64,000 bases of DNA. Source: Streptomyces jeddahensis (GTDB taxonomy: Bacteria; Actinomycetota; Actinomycetes; Streptomycetales; Streptomycetaceae). The stretch covers positions 48,755 through 112,754 of the forward strand of contig NZ_LOHS01000196.1 in the NCBI RefSeq assembly GCF_001642995.1, written 5' to 3'. Numbering within the stretch: position 1 is the first letter of the stretch; every line of letters starts with the position of its first letter. A program made the translations under genes and the position numbers. Positions 16,598 to 25,022 of this stretch are shown here, piece after piece. Under the pieces are notes generated by a model that saw nothing but the letters and a program-made list of their open reading frames with translations, searched no databases and had not been told where the DNA came from.

Positions 16598-16864
16598 ATG
16601 CGTATCCACGTCACGCGCACGGGCGGATTCGCCGGGATCGAGCGGCACGCCGAGGTGGACGTCACCGGGCGGGCCGACGCCGAGGAGTGGCGCTCCCTGG
16701 CCGAGCGGGCCCTGGCCGCCGGCCGGGGCGCGCCACCGGCCGGGGTGCCGGACGGTTTCAGCTACGCGATCACGGTCGACGGCCGCACGGTCCACTGCGC
16801 GGACCCGCACCTGACGGAGGCCCAGCGGGAACTGATCAGGAGGGTGCTGAAGGAAGGGGCGTAG
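16598..16864 (+). CDS. Emfourin-like protealysin inhibitor
   Basis: 88 residues: MRIHVTRTGGFAGI, then a helical middle, FSYAITVDGRTVHCAD, and a C-terminal helix TEAQRELIRRVLKEGA. This pattern and its position directly after a protealysin-like protease gene match the emfourin family of slow tight-binding M4 inhibitors. It should restrain the neighbouring enzyme in the cytoplasm. Assignment is from pattern memory and context. Confidence 0.8.
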   Translation: MRIHVTRTGGFAGIERHAEVDVTGRADAEEWRSLAERALAAGRGAPPAGVPDGFSYAITVDGRTVHCADPHLTEAQRELIRRVLKEGA

Positions 16865-16885
16865 CCCTCGCTCGGCAGCCCTTCC

Positions 16886-17854
16886 TCAGAACCCGAGCCG
16901 CCGCAACTGCTTCGGATCCCGCTGCCAGTCCTTCGCGACCTTCACATGCAGATCGAGGAAGACGGGCGTACCCAGCAGGGCCTCGATCTGCTTGCGGGAC
17001 TTGATGCCGACCTCCTTCAGGCGCTTGCCCTTGGGGCCGATGACGATGCCCTTCTGGCTGGGGCGCTCGATGAACAGGTTGGCGTGGATGTCGAGGAGCG
17101 GCTTGTCCGCGGGCCGGTCCTCGCGCGGCAGCATCTCCTCGACGACGACCGCGATGGAGTGCGGCAGCTCGTCCCGTACGCCCTCGAGCGCGGCCTCGCG
17201 GATCAGCTCGGCCACCATGACCTGCTCGGGCTCGTCGGTCAGATCGCCCTCCGGGTAGAGCGTCGGACCCTCGGGCAGGAGCGGGACGAGCAGGTCGGCC
17301 AGCAGCTGCACCTGCTTGTCGCCAACCGCCGACACCGGGACGATCTCGGCCCATTCGAAGCCGAGCTCCTTGCCGAGCTGGTCGATCGCGATGAGCTGTT
17401 CGGCGAGGGCCTTGGAGTCGACCAGGTCGGTCTTGGTCACGACCGCGACCTTGGGGGTCTTCTTGATCCCTGCAAGTTCCTTGGCGATGAAGCGGTCGCC
17501 GGGGCCGATCTTCTCGTTCGCCGGGAGACAGAAGCCGATCACGTCGACCTCGGCCCACGTGGTGCGTACGACGTCGTTGAGACGCTCGCCGAGCAGCGTG
17601 CGCGGCTTGTGCAGGCCAGGGGTGTCGACGAGCACCAGCTGGGCGTCCGGGCGGTGCACGATGCCCCGTACCGTGTGCCGCGTCGTCTGCGGACGGTTCG
17701 AGGTGATCGCCACCTTCTGGCCGACCAGAGCATTCGTCAGCGTGGACTTGCCGGCGTTGGGCCGGCCGACAAAGCATGCGAAGCCGGACCGGTGGACGGC
17801 CTCGGACGGCTCGGATGCCTCGGGTGCCTGGGATGCAGGGGGGCGAACGCTCAT
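16886..17854 (-). CDS. era: GTPase Era
   Basis: 322 residues from MSVRPP (an ATG three codons upstream is possible). G1 GRPNAGKST lies at about 30-38, then DTPG, and TKTD as G4. A C-terminal KH domain contains GPKGKRLKEVGIKSRKQIEALLGTPVFLDLHVKVAKDW. Era assists 16S rRNA maturation and 30S assembly. The normal partners (ybeY, phoH, CorC-like, deaminase-like) lie a little upstream on the same strand, separated from it by the amtB-PII insertion. Confidence 0.97.
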   Translation of the reverse strand: MSVRPPASQAPEASEPSEAVHRSGFACFVGRPNAGKSTLTNALVGQKVAITSNRPQTTRHTVRGIVHRPDAQLVLVDTPGLHKPRTLLGERLNDVVRTTWAEVDVIGFCLPANEKIGPGDRFIAKELAGIKKTPKVAVVTKTDLVDSKALAEQLIAIDQLGKELGFEWAEIVPVSAVGDKQVQLLADLLVPLLPEGPTLYPEGDLTDEPEQVMVAELIREAALEGVRDELPHSIAVVVEEMLPREDRPADKPLLDIHANLFIERPSQKGIVIGPKGKRLKEVGIKSRKQIEALLGTPVFLDLHVKVAKDWQRDPKQLRRLGF

Positions 17855-17968
17855 GGCGCCCATTCTCCCTGATCATCCGGCCCCGCCGTACACAGCCGTA
17901 CGCAGCCCCTGCGCGGCGATGCACAACCGCCGTCTCGCGGTGAGATTCCGGAAACCCCCACGCAACAC

Positions 17969-18006
17969 GAAACATGCCGGAAACGCGAAGGTACCTGTTG
18001 TGAAAC
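17969..18006 (+). promoter_or_regulatory. GlnR-like box array upstream of amtB
   Basis: Four five-base boxes at exact 11-base intervals: GAAAC (17969), GAAAC (17980), GTACC (17991), GAAAC (18002), each separated by six bases. This is the periodicity of the actinobacterial GlnR site (GTnAC-N6-GAAAC repeated), although the two GTnAC positions are imperfect. It ends 59 bases before the amtB start. Confidence 0.6.
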
Positions 18007-18065
18007 CTGCGCCGGTGAGGCTCTCCGTCGCCGACGTCCCCCACCGCACCCGAGGAGAGACCCTC

Positions 18066-19385
18066 TTGCCTCCCGAGACCCTGGCCGCCGCGCGCATCGA
18101 CTCAGGCGACACGGCCTGGCTGCTCGCCTCCACCGCACTGGTCCTGCTCATGACACCCGGCCTGGCCCTCTTCTACGGCGGCATGGTCCGCACGAAGAGC
18201 GTCCTCAACATGCTGATGATGAGCTTCGTGTCGATCGCGCTGGTCACGGTCGTCTGGCTGGTCGCGGGCTACTCCCTCGCCTTCGGCGACGACGCGTTCG
18301 CCGGGATCATCGGCGGCCTCGACCACCTCGGCATGGCGGGCATCGGCCCCGACAGCGTGACCGGCACCGTCCCGACCCTCCTCTTCACCACCTTCCAGCT
18401 CACCTTCGCGATCCTCACCGCGGCACTGATCAGCGGCGCGATCGCAGATCGCACGAGGTTCGCGGCCTGGCTGGTCTTCGTACCGGTGTGGACGCTTCTT
18501 GTATACGTTCCCGTCGCGCACTGGGTGTGGGGACCGGACGGCTGGATCGCGAACTCCCTCGGCGCCCTGGACTTCGCGGGTGGGCTCGTCGTCGAGATCG
18601 CCTGCGGGGCTTCGGGCCTGGCACTGGCCCTGGTGCTCGGCCCCCGCATCGGCTTCAAGAAGGACGCGATGCGCCCCCACAACCTGCCGATGGTGATCCT
18701 CGGCGCGGGCCTGCTCTGGTTCGGCTGGCTCGGCTTCAACAGCGGCTCGGCGCTCGGCGCCAACGGTCTTGCCGCGGCCTCACTCCTCAACACCGTGGTC
18801 GCCGGCTGCACGGGCCTGCTCGGCTGGCTCCTCGTCGAGCAGCTCCGCGACGGCCACCCGACCACCTTCGGCGCGGCCTCGGGCGCGGTCGCCGGCCTCG
18901 TGGCCATCACGCCCGCGTGCGGCACGGTCGGCATCCTCGGCGGCGCGGTGGTCGGCCTCGCGGCGGGCGTCGTCTGCTCGTACGCCGTCGCCTGGAAGTT
19001 CCGCTTCGACTACGACGACTCGCTGGACGTCGTCGGCGTGCACTTCGTCGGCGGAGTCGTCGGCACGCTGCTCATCGGCCTGTTCGCGACGGCCTCGATG
19101 ACGGGCGGCAAGGAGGGCCTCTTCTACGGCGGCGGCTTCGGGCAGCTCGGCAGGCAGGCCGTGGCCGTGGTGGTCGTGGCGGCGTACACGTTCCTCGTGA
19201 CGTACGGGATCGGCAAGGCCATCGACAAGCTGATGGGCTTCCGCGCCTCCGCGGAGGACGAACTCACGGGACTGGACCAGACAGTGCACGCGGAGAGCGC
19301 CTACGATCACGGCGTTCTGGGCCACGCTGCCCCGCAGACCGCGGCCCTCTCATCCCACGCACCGGCGCCCGTTTCGAAGGACTGA
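18066..19385 (+). CDS. Ammonium channel of the Amt/Mep family, Glu-variant pore
   Basis: 439 residues from the TTG at 18066, chosen for the GAGGAGAG ribosome site; an upstream in-frame GTG would start inside the GlnR-like boxes. Eleven hydrophobic segments begin with STALVLLMTPGLALFYGGMVR. The second pore histidine is conserved (H326, VVGVHFVGG). The position of the first pore histidine is glutamate (E177 in FAGGLVVEIACG, where most AmtB have VVHINAG). Yeast Mep1 and Mep3 carry the same substitution. It transports ammonium or ammonia and is paired with the PII gene 15 bases downstream. Confidence 0.9.
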   Translation: MPPETLAAARIDSGDTAWLLASTALVLLMTPGLALFYGGMVRTKSVLNMLMMSFVSIALVTVVWLVAGYSLAFGDDAFAGIIGGLDHLGMAGIGPDSVTGTVPTLLFTTFQLTFAILTAALISGAIADRTRFAAWLVFVPVWTLLVYVPVAHWVWGPDGWIANSLGALDFAGGLVVEIACGASGLALALVLGPRIGFKKDAMRPHNLPMVILGAGLLWFGWLGFNSGSALGANGLAAASLLNTVVAGCTGLLGWLLVEQLRDGHPTTFGAASGAVAGLVAITPACGTVGILGGAVVGLAAGVVCSYAVAWKFRFDYDDSLDVVGVHFVGGVVGTLLIGLFATASMTGGKEGLFYGGGFGQLGRQAVAVVVVAAYTFLVTYGIGKAIDKLMGFRASAEDELTGLDQTVHAESAYDHGVLGHAAPQTAALSSHAPAPVSKD

Positions 19386-19400
19386 CAGGAGCCCCTCCGC

Positions 19401-19739
19401 ATGAAGCTCATCACCGCGATCGTCAAGCCGTACCGCCTCGACGAGGTGAAGACCGCGCTCCAGGAACTCGGCGTCCACGGCCTGACCGTCACGGAGGCCA
19501 GCGGCTACGGCCGCCAGCGCGGCCACACCGAGGTCTACCGGGGCGCCGAGTACCAGGTCGACCTCGTCCCCAAGGTCCGCATCGAGGTGGTCGTCGAGGA
19601 CGCCGACGCCGAGGCGGTCATGGACGCGGTCGTCCGAGCCGCGCACACAGGCAAGATCGGCGACGGCAAGGTCTGGGCGGTACCGGTGGACACGGTGATC
19701 CGCGTACGAACGGGGGAACGGGGCCCGGACGCGCTGTAG
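19401..19739 (+). CDS. PII signal-transduction protein (GlnB/GlnK)
   Basis: 112 residues, a standard PII trimer subunit. The T-loop GHTEVYRGAEY contains the modifiable Tyr51, and TGKIGDGKVWAVPVDTVIRVRTGERGPDAL is the C-terminal signature. It senses ATP/ADP and 2-oxoglutarate and gates the ammonium channel encoded upstream. Unlike the usual Streptomyces amtB-glnK-glnD operon, no nucleotidyltransferase gene follows; the next gene is convergent. This looks like an extra copy of the pair. Confidence 0.95.
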   Translation: MKLITAIVKPYRLDEVKTALQELGVHGLTVTEASGYGRQRGHTEVYRGAEYQVDLVPKVRIEVVVEDADAEAVMDAVVRAAHTGKIGDGKVWAVPVDTVIRVRTGERGPDAL

Positions 19740-19759
19740 CTCCCGCGGCCCCGGGTGGC

Positions 19760-20113
19760 TCAGCCCGCGCTGACGGTGGCCCGGACCGTCCCATCAGGTC
19801 CGGCCACCAACACCGGCGTCCCGGCCCCACCAAGGTCCCGTACCGCGGCAAGGTCCGCGTCCGAGGCGGCCTCCGCCTCGGTGACCACGGCCGCGGCCTC
19901 CAGAGACTTCGCACCCGAGGCAACGGCCATGGCGACCGCCGTCTGCAGCGCACTGAGCCGCAGCGACTCGAGCGCAACGGTCCCAGCGACATACGTACGC
20001 CCCGTCTCGTCACGCACAGCCGCCCCCTCGGGCACACCGTTGCGGGCCCGTGCGGAACGGGCCAGGGTGACGATCTTGCGGTCCTCGGGGTCAAGCGCGG
20101 TGCTCTCGGTCAT
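19760..20113 (-). CDS. Cytidine-deaminase-fold protein lacking the zinc site
   Basis: 117 residues, similar in length and pattern to small cytidine deaminases (AVRDETGRTYVAGTVALESLRLSALQTAVAMAVASG). Where active enzymes have a C/H-A-E motif followed later by PCxxC, this protein has SALQTA and contains no cysteine at all. It therefore cannot bind catalytic zinc in the usual manner. Related genes sit beside era and the CorC-like gene in actinobacteria, which supports a real, non-catalytic role. Convergent with the PII gene. Confidence 0.75.
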   Translation of the reverse strand: MTESTALDPEDRKIVTLARSARARNGVPEGAAVRDETGRTYVAGTVALESLRLSALQTAVAMAVASGAKSLEAAAVVTEAEAASDADLAAVRDLGGAGTPVLVAGPDGTVRATVSAG

Positions 20114-20202
20114 GAGCCGAGCATACGGCCCCCGGCCTGGGTGGCCGACGGGCAGCGGCAGTCAGCTGACCAGCACGTACTGGTTACGGCCGGTCGAGCT
20201 GC

Positions 20203-20559
20203 TTACGGCCGGTCGAGGCGGAGGCGTTGCGCGCGCGGGAGGCCCGCGACCACCAGGTCGTAGGAGTCCTCGATCAGTTCACGGACCAGACGGTCGGGCA
20301 GCGGCCCGACCGTCACCGTGTTCCAGTGGCGTTTGTTCATGTGCCAGCCCGGAACGATCCGCCCGGGATGGTCGGCGCGCAGCCGCAGCGCGTCCTCCGG
20401 GTCGCACTTGAGGTTGACGGTGAGCGGCCGCCCGGCCAGATCGGTCAGTGCGAACATCTTGTTGCACACCTTGAAGACCGAGATGTCCGGATTGAAGGGG
20501 AACTCCTCGACCGCCGCGTTGAAGGAGAGGCAGAAGGCGCGCAGCTCGTCCGGGCTCAC
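20203..20559 (-). CDS. MmcQ/YjbR family protein
   Basis: 118 residues. The GTG start overlaps the stop of the CorC-like gene as GTGA. FKVCNKMFALTDLAGRPLTVNLKCDPEDALRLRADHPGRIVPGWHMNKRHWNTV is the characteristic YjbR DNA-binding-like fold. The function is unknown; the family is sometimes called CyaY-like by fold. Translationally coupled to the upstream membrane protein. Confidence 0.88.
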   Translation of the reverse strand: MSPDELRAFCLSFNAAVEEFPFNPDISVFKVCNKMFALTDLAGRPLTVNLKCDPEDALRLRADHPGRIVPGWHMNKRHWNTVTVGPLPDRLVRELIEDSYDLVVAGLPRAQRLRLDRP

Positions 20560-21857
20560 GCGGCATCGTCCTCTTCCGGGGCCACCGGCCCCACCGGCTC
20601 CACGAGCACCGTCACGATCTTGTTCCGGCGGCCCGCGGCGGCCTCCGCCGTGAGCTGCAGCTCGCGACCGTCCGGCAGCTCGACGACCGCGGACGCGCCG
20701 GCGATGGGCACGCGCCCGAGCGCCTTGGCGAGCAGCCCGCCGACGGTCTCCACGTCCTCGTCGTCGTAGGACTCCAGGCCGTACAGCTCGCCGAGGTCGC
20801 CGATGTCGAGCCGGGCCGTGACCCGGTACCGGCTCTCGCCCAGCTCCTCCACGGGCGGCAGCTCGCGGTCGTACTCGTCGGTGATCTCGCCGACGATCTC
20901 CTCGAGGATGTCCTCGATGGTGACGATGCCGGCCGTGCCGCCGTACTCGTCGATGACGACGGCGACGTGGTTGCGCTCCTGCTGCATCTCGCGCAGCAGG
21001 TCGCCGGCGTTCTTGGTGTCGGGCACGAAGGCCGCTGGCCGCATCGCGGTGGACACCAGCTCGGACTCGGCGTCGCGGCTGATGTGCGTCTTGCGGGCGA
21101 GGTCCTTGAGATACACGATGCCGACGATGTCGTCCTCGCTCTCCCCGGTCACCGGGATGCGCGAGAAGCCCGAGCGCAGCGCCAGCGTCAGGGCCTGCCG
21201 GATCGTCTTGAAGCGCTCGATGACGACCAGGTCGGTGCGGGGCACCATGACCTCGCGTACGAGGGTGTCGCCGAGCTCGAAGACGGAGTGCACCATGCGG
21301 CGCTCCTCGTCCTCGATCAGTTGTTCCTGCTCGGCAAGGTCGACGAGTGCCCGCAGCTCGGCCTCGGAGGCGAACGGGCCGCGGCGGAAGCCCTTGCCGG
21401 GCGTGAGCGCGTTGCCGATGAGGATCAGCAGGTACGGGATCGGGCCCATGATGCGGGCCAGCGGCACCAGGACGTACGCCGCGGCCGTCGCCGTGTTCAG
21501 CGGGTGCTGGCGGCCGATGGTGCGCGGCGAGACGCCGACCGCGACATAGCTGACGAGCACCATCACCGCGATGGCGATGGCGAGCGCCTCCCAGGTCTCG
21601 TCGATCGCGATCAGGCACGCGTACGTGACGATCGCGGCCGCCGCCATCTCGCAGGCCACGCGCACGAGCAGCGCGACGTTGAGATAGCGGGTGGGGTCGG
21701 ACGCGACCTGGGCGAGCTTGGCGGCGCCGCGCCGTCCGCTGCGGACCGCCTCCGCCGCGCGGAAGCTGGAGACGCGCGCGAGGCCGGCCTCCGCGCAGGC
21801 GGCGAGCCAGGCGACGACGACCAGCAGGACGGCGCCGATGATCAGTTGACCGCTCAC
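20556..21857 (-). CDS. CorC/HlyC-type CBS-domain membrane protein
   Basis: 433 residues: an N-terminal CNNM-like membrane domain with about four hydrophobic segments (1-150), a pair of CBS domains (about 195-315, VREVMVPRTDLVVIE... HVAVVIDEYGGTAGIVTIEDILEEIVGEI), and a C-terminal CorC/transporter-associated domain (about 325-420). The family is linked to magnesium and other divalent ion efflux; the older hemolysin label is not informative. It follows ybeY by a few bases in a conserved cluster. Confidence 0.9.
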   Translation of the reverse strand: MSGQLIIGAVLLVVVAWLAACAEAGLARVSSFRAAEAVRSGRRGAAKLAQVASDPTRYLNVALLVRVACEMAAAAIVTYACLIAIDETWEALAIAIAVMVLVSYVAVGVSPRTIGRQHPLNTATAAAYVLVPLARIMGPIPYLLILIGNALTPGKGFRRGPFASEAELRALVDLAEQEQLIEDEERRMVHSVFELGDTLVREVMVPRTDLVVIERFKTIRQALTLALRSGFSRIPVTGESEDDIVGIVYLKDLARKTHISRDAESELVSTAMRPAAFVPDTKNAGDLLREMQQERNHVAVVIDEYGGTAGIVTIEDILEEIVGEITDEYDRELPPVEELGESRYRVTARLDIGDLGELYGLESYDDEDVETVGGLLAKALGRVPIAGASAVVELPDGRELQLTAEAAAGRRNKIVTVLVEPVGPVAPEEDDAA

Positions 21858-21861
21858 GGCA

Positions 21862-22359
21862 CTATGAGACGGTCGGGGCCGGGGAGGGGCCGGTCATGCC
21901 CTTCTCCGCCCGCCAGCCGTCCACGATCGCCTGCTGAAGGCCGAACATCTCGGCCTTCTCGCCGGGCTCCTCGTGGTCGTATCCGAGCAGGTGCAGCACC
22001 CCGTGGACGGTGAGCAGCTGGAGCTCCTCGTCCATGGAGTGCTGCGTGGGGGCCTCCTGGCCCTGCTTGGCGGCGACCTCGGGGCAGAGCACGATGTCGC
22101 CGAGCAGGCCCTGCGGGGGCTCCTCGTCGTCCTTCGACGGCGGGCGCAGCTCGTCCATCGGGAAGGACATGACATCCGTCGGTCCCGGCAGGTCCATCCA
22201 CTGGATGTGCAGCTGCTCCATGGCGTCGGCGTCCACGACGATCACCGAGAGCTCGGAGAGCGGGTGGATGCGCATCCGCGTGAGGGCGTAGCGGGCGATG
22301 TCGAGGATCGCCTGCTCGTCGACCTCGGTGCCGGACTCGTTGTTGACGTCGATCGACAT
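21862..22359 (-). CDS. ybeY: Endoribonuclease YbeY
   Basis: 165 residues. The zinc motif H-x3-H-x5-H is complete: H119, H123 and H129 in HGVLHLLGYDH. The N-terminal part SIDVNNESG and TDVMSFPMDE are conserved. YbeY is needed for 16S rRNA 3'-end maturation and ribosome quality control. Lies 42 bases after phoH and 4 bases before the CorC-like gene, one operon. Confidence 0.97.
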   Translation of the reverse strand: MSIDVNNESGTEVDEQAILDIARYALTRMRIHPLSELSVIVVDADAMEQLHIQWMDLPGPTDVMSFPMDELRPPSKDDEEPPQGLLGDIVLCPEVAAKQGQEAPTQHSMDEELQLLTVHGVLHLLGYDHEEPGEKAEMFGLQQAIVDGWRAEKGMTGPSPAPTVS

Positions 22360-22401
22360 GGTCGTGCTGGTCTCCTGCTGGTGGATGTCACTGCCCCGGT
22401 C

Positions 22402-23493
22402 TCACTGACCCCGGGGGGCTCGGCTCTGGTGGGGGCCTTGAGGACCATGGTTTTGAGGACCGTGGGGGCCGTGGTCGGTGCCGTTGCGGCGGTCGTACTT
22501 CTCGTAGGCGTCGACGATACGGCCCACCAGCTTGTGCCGTACGACGTCCGACGAGGTGAGCATGGAGAAGTGGACGTCCTCGACGCCGTCGAGGATCTCC
22601 CGGACCTGCCGCAGACCGCTCTTGGTACCGCCGGGCAGGTCGATCTGCGTCACGTCACCCGTGATCACGATCTTCGAGTCGAAGCCGAGGCGGGTGAGGA
22701 ACATCTTCATCTGCTCGGGGTTCGTGTTCTGCGCCTCGTCGAGGATGATGAACGCGTCGTTGAGCGTCCGGCCTCGCATGTACGCCAGCGGCGCGACCTC
22801 GATCGTGCCCGCGGCCATCAGCCTCGGGATCGAGTCCGGGTCGAGCATGTCGTGCAGCGCGTCGTACAGCGGGCGCAGATACGGGTCGATCTTCTCGTAG
22901 AGCGTGCCGGGCAGGAAGCCGAGCCGCTCGCCGGCCTCGACGGCCGGGCGGGTCAGGATGATCCGGTTGACCTGCTTGGACTGCAGGGCCTGGACCGCCT
23001 TGGCCATGGCGAGATAGGTCTTGCCCGTACCGGCCGGGCCGATGCCGAAGACGACCGTGTGCTTGTCGATCGCGTCGACGTACCGCTTCTGGTTGAGCGT
23101 CTTGGGGCGGATGGTGCGGCCGCGCGAGGACAGGATGTTCTGCGTGAGGACCTCGGAGGGGGTCTCCTGGGCGGCGCTCTCGCCGTTCTCGCTCGCGCGG
23201 AGCATGGCGATCGAGCGTTCCACTGCGTCCTCCGTCATCGGCTGTCCGGTGCGGAGCACCAGCATCATCTCGTCGAACAGGCGCTGGATGAGGGCGACCT
23301 CGTGGGCGTCGCCGACGGCGCTGATCTCGTTGCCCCGGACGTGGATGTCGGTCGCCGGGAAGGCCTTCTCGATCACGCGCAGGAGGGAGTCTCCGGAACC
23401 CAGCACGGTGACCATCGGGTGCTTGGCCGGGACGGTGAAGTGCGCTCGTGCCTGCCCCTGCGCGGGGGTGTGAGCTGTGGGTGTCTGAGTCAT
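22402..23493 (-). CDS. phoH: PhoH-like ATPase
   Basis: 363 residues. Walker A GPAGTGKT at 152-159; Walker B in FIILDEAQN; an N-terminal KH-like region (about 25-85). The C-terminal tail (about 338-363) is His/Gly/Pro-rich, with several HGP units. PhoH proteins are RNA-associated ATPases usually encoded with ybeY. The start ATG is preceded by a typical spacing and the gene heads the ybeY operon. Confidence 0.95.
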   Translation of the reverse strand: MTQTPTAHTPAQGQARAHFTVPAKHPMVTVLGSGDSLLRVIEKAFPATDIHVRGNEISAVGDAHEVALIQRLFDEMMLVLRTGQPMTEDAVERSIAMLRASENGESAAQETPSEVLTQNILSSRGRTIRPKTLNQKRYVDAIDKHTVVFGIGPAGTGKTYLAMAKAVQALQSKQVNRIILTRPAVEAGERLGFLPGTLYEKIDPYLRPLYDALHDMLDPDSIPRLMAAGTIEVAPLAYMRGRTLNDAFIILDEAQNTNPEQMKMFLTRLGFDSKIVITGDVTQIDLPGGTKSGLRQVREILDGVEDVHFSMLTSSDVVRHKLVGRIVDAYEKYDRRNGTDHGPHGPQNHGPQGPHQSRAPRGQ

Positions 23494-23621
23494 GGGCCGG
23501 CTCGGAATGCCTGCTCATCCTCCTCAATACGGAACGCCTGCCTACCGCTTCGGCAGCCTGTGCACTGCCCAGGGTACGACGGCCCACGGACATGCCCGTA
23601 GGCCTTTTCGTACTGCTACCA

Positions 23622-23735
23622 CTGTGGGCAGGCGTTCCGCACCGCTGTGGGCGGCCAGGCCGCACCGCTGTGGGCAATCGTTCCGCAGGGCTGGGGGCAC
23701 CTCCCAGCGGTAGCTGGGGGAGGGTGGGCACAGCC
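23622..23735. repeat. Intergenic repeat: 23-bp tandem units plus an inverted 30-bp module
   Basis: CTGTGGGC recurs at 23622, 23645 and 23668, a 23-base period. The 27 bases 23665-23691 are identical to 37418-37444. The next 30 bases, 23691-23720, are the exact reverse complement of 12376-12405. The whole region 23494-23774 between phoH and the sugar kinase has no gene. Confidence 0.75.
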
Positions 23736-23774
23736 CCACGACGTACGGCGCCGCGAAAAGTACGGCACCGACGA

Positions 23775-24890
23775 CTACCGGGCGGCGCGGAAGCCAATGG
23801 TCGGCACGGCCCGCCGAAGCGGCCACGGCCGGGCGACTTCCGGAAGCAACGCTTCCAGGAAGGCGTACCGCCGAAGCGCCCCAGGATCCTGCTCGTCATA
23901 CGCCCGCACCCGCCGCCACCACGCAGCGATCTCCGCCCACCCGGGCGCCGACAACGACCCCCCGAACTCCTGCACGGACAGCGCTGCGGTCAGCCCCGCG
24001 AACGCCACCCGGTCCGCCAGCGGCCACCCCGCCAGCGTCCCGGTGACGAACCCGGCGACGAAGACATCCCCCGCCCCGGTCGGATCGAGCGCCTCGACCT
24101 CGATGGCCGGCACCTCCGCGGTCTCCCCCGTCCGCCCGTCCACGGCATACGCCCCCTGCGCACCCAGGGTGACCACGGCGAGCGGCACGTAGTCGATGAG
24201 GGCGTGCGCCGCGGCCCGCGGGCAGTCCGTACGGGTGTACCGCATGGCCTCCTCGGCGTTCGGCAGGAACGCCTCGCAGTGCCCCAGATCGGCCAGCCCG
24301 GCCAGGTCCCAGCGGCCGGTGTCGTCCCAGCCGACGTCGGCGAAGACCAGGGTCCCCTCGCTCGCGACCTCGGCGATCCACGGTGCGCGCCTGCCCGGCG
24401 TGAGCGATGCGATGGCGGCACGCGCGCGTGGCGGGCAATCCGGAGCAGGCTCCTCCGGTGGCGGTTCGTGCCCGTGGGAGACCATGGCGCGTTCGCCCTC
24501 GTAGGCCATGGAGACGGTCACCGGCGAGTGCCAGCCGGGCACGCTGCGCGACGCCGAGAGGTCGATGCCCTCGCCCTGTTCCAGGGCGTCCCAGCAGTAC
24601 TCCCCATAGTGGTCGTCGCCGAAGGCCGCGGCCAGCGAGGTGCGCAGGCCCAGCCGGGCGAGCGCGGTCGCCATGTTGGCCACGCCGCCCGGGCTCGAGC
24701 CCATGCCCCGCGCCCACGACTCGGTTCCGCGCTCGGGCGCGGAGTCGAGCCCGGTGAAGACGATGTCGAGGAAGACGGTGCCCGTGAGGTAGACGTCCCA
24801 GGGCGGGTCGTCGGCGGTACGCAGCCCGGCAAGCGGGTCCACATGTGCTCCGTGGTACGCCCCTGGCGGCTCTCCGTCGTACGCGCTCAC
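23775..24890 (-). CDS. PfkB-family carbohydrate kinase
   Basis: 371 residues from the GTG at 24890 (MSAYDGEPPG), preceded by AGGGAG. Ribokinase fold: the N-terminal GSSPGGVANMATALARLG and the C-terminal anion-hole motif DPTGAGDVFVAGFVTG with catalytic Asp. It phosphorylates a sugar or nucleoside-like substrate that cannot be named from sequence. A first segment of about 45 residues precedes the kinase fold (WDVYLTGTVFLDIVF). Flanked by a repeat region and the glucarate-dehydratase-like gene; a sugar-acid pathway link is possible but unproven. Confidence 0.85.
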   Translation of the reverse strand: MSAYDGEPPGAYHGAHVDPLAGLRTADDPPWDVYLTGTVFLDIVFTGLDSAPERGTESWARGMGSSPGGVANMATALARLGLRTSLAAAFGDDHYGEYCWDALEQGEGIDLSASRSVPGWHSPVTVSMAYEGERAMVSHGHEPPPEEPAPDCPPRARAAIASLTPGRRAPWIAEVASEGTLVFADVGWDDTGRWDLAGLADLGHCEAFLPNAEEAMRYTRTDCPRAAAHALIDYVPLAVVTLGAQGAYAVDGRTGETAEVPAIEVEALDPTGAGDVFVAGFVTGTLAGWPLADRVAFAGLTAALSVQEFGGSLSAPGWAEIAAWWRRVRAYDEQDPGALRRYAFLEALLPEVARPWPLRRAVPTIGFRAAR

Positions 24891-25022
24891 GACACGCTCC
24901 CTGAGTGGTGCTGGTGAGCCAAGTGTGCCGGACCCCGGGACGGACGAACCGCTCCGAGCAGCAGATGTCAACCGCTGGAAACAGTCACACCCCACCGGTG
25001 GACCCGTGCCCGCCGATGAGGG

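Noticed and set aside
18000..18065. GTG at 18000 as the amtB start
   Set aside because: It overlaps the GlnR-like boxes and has no good ribosome site; TTG 18066 follows GAGGAGAG.
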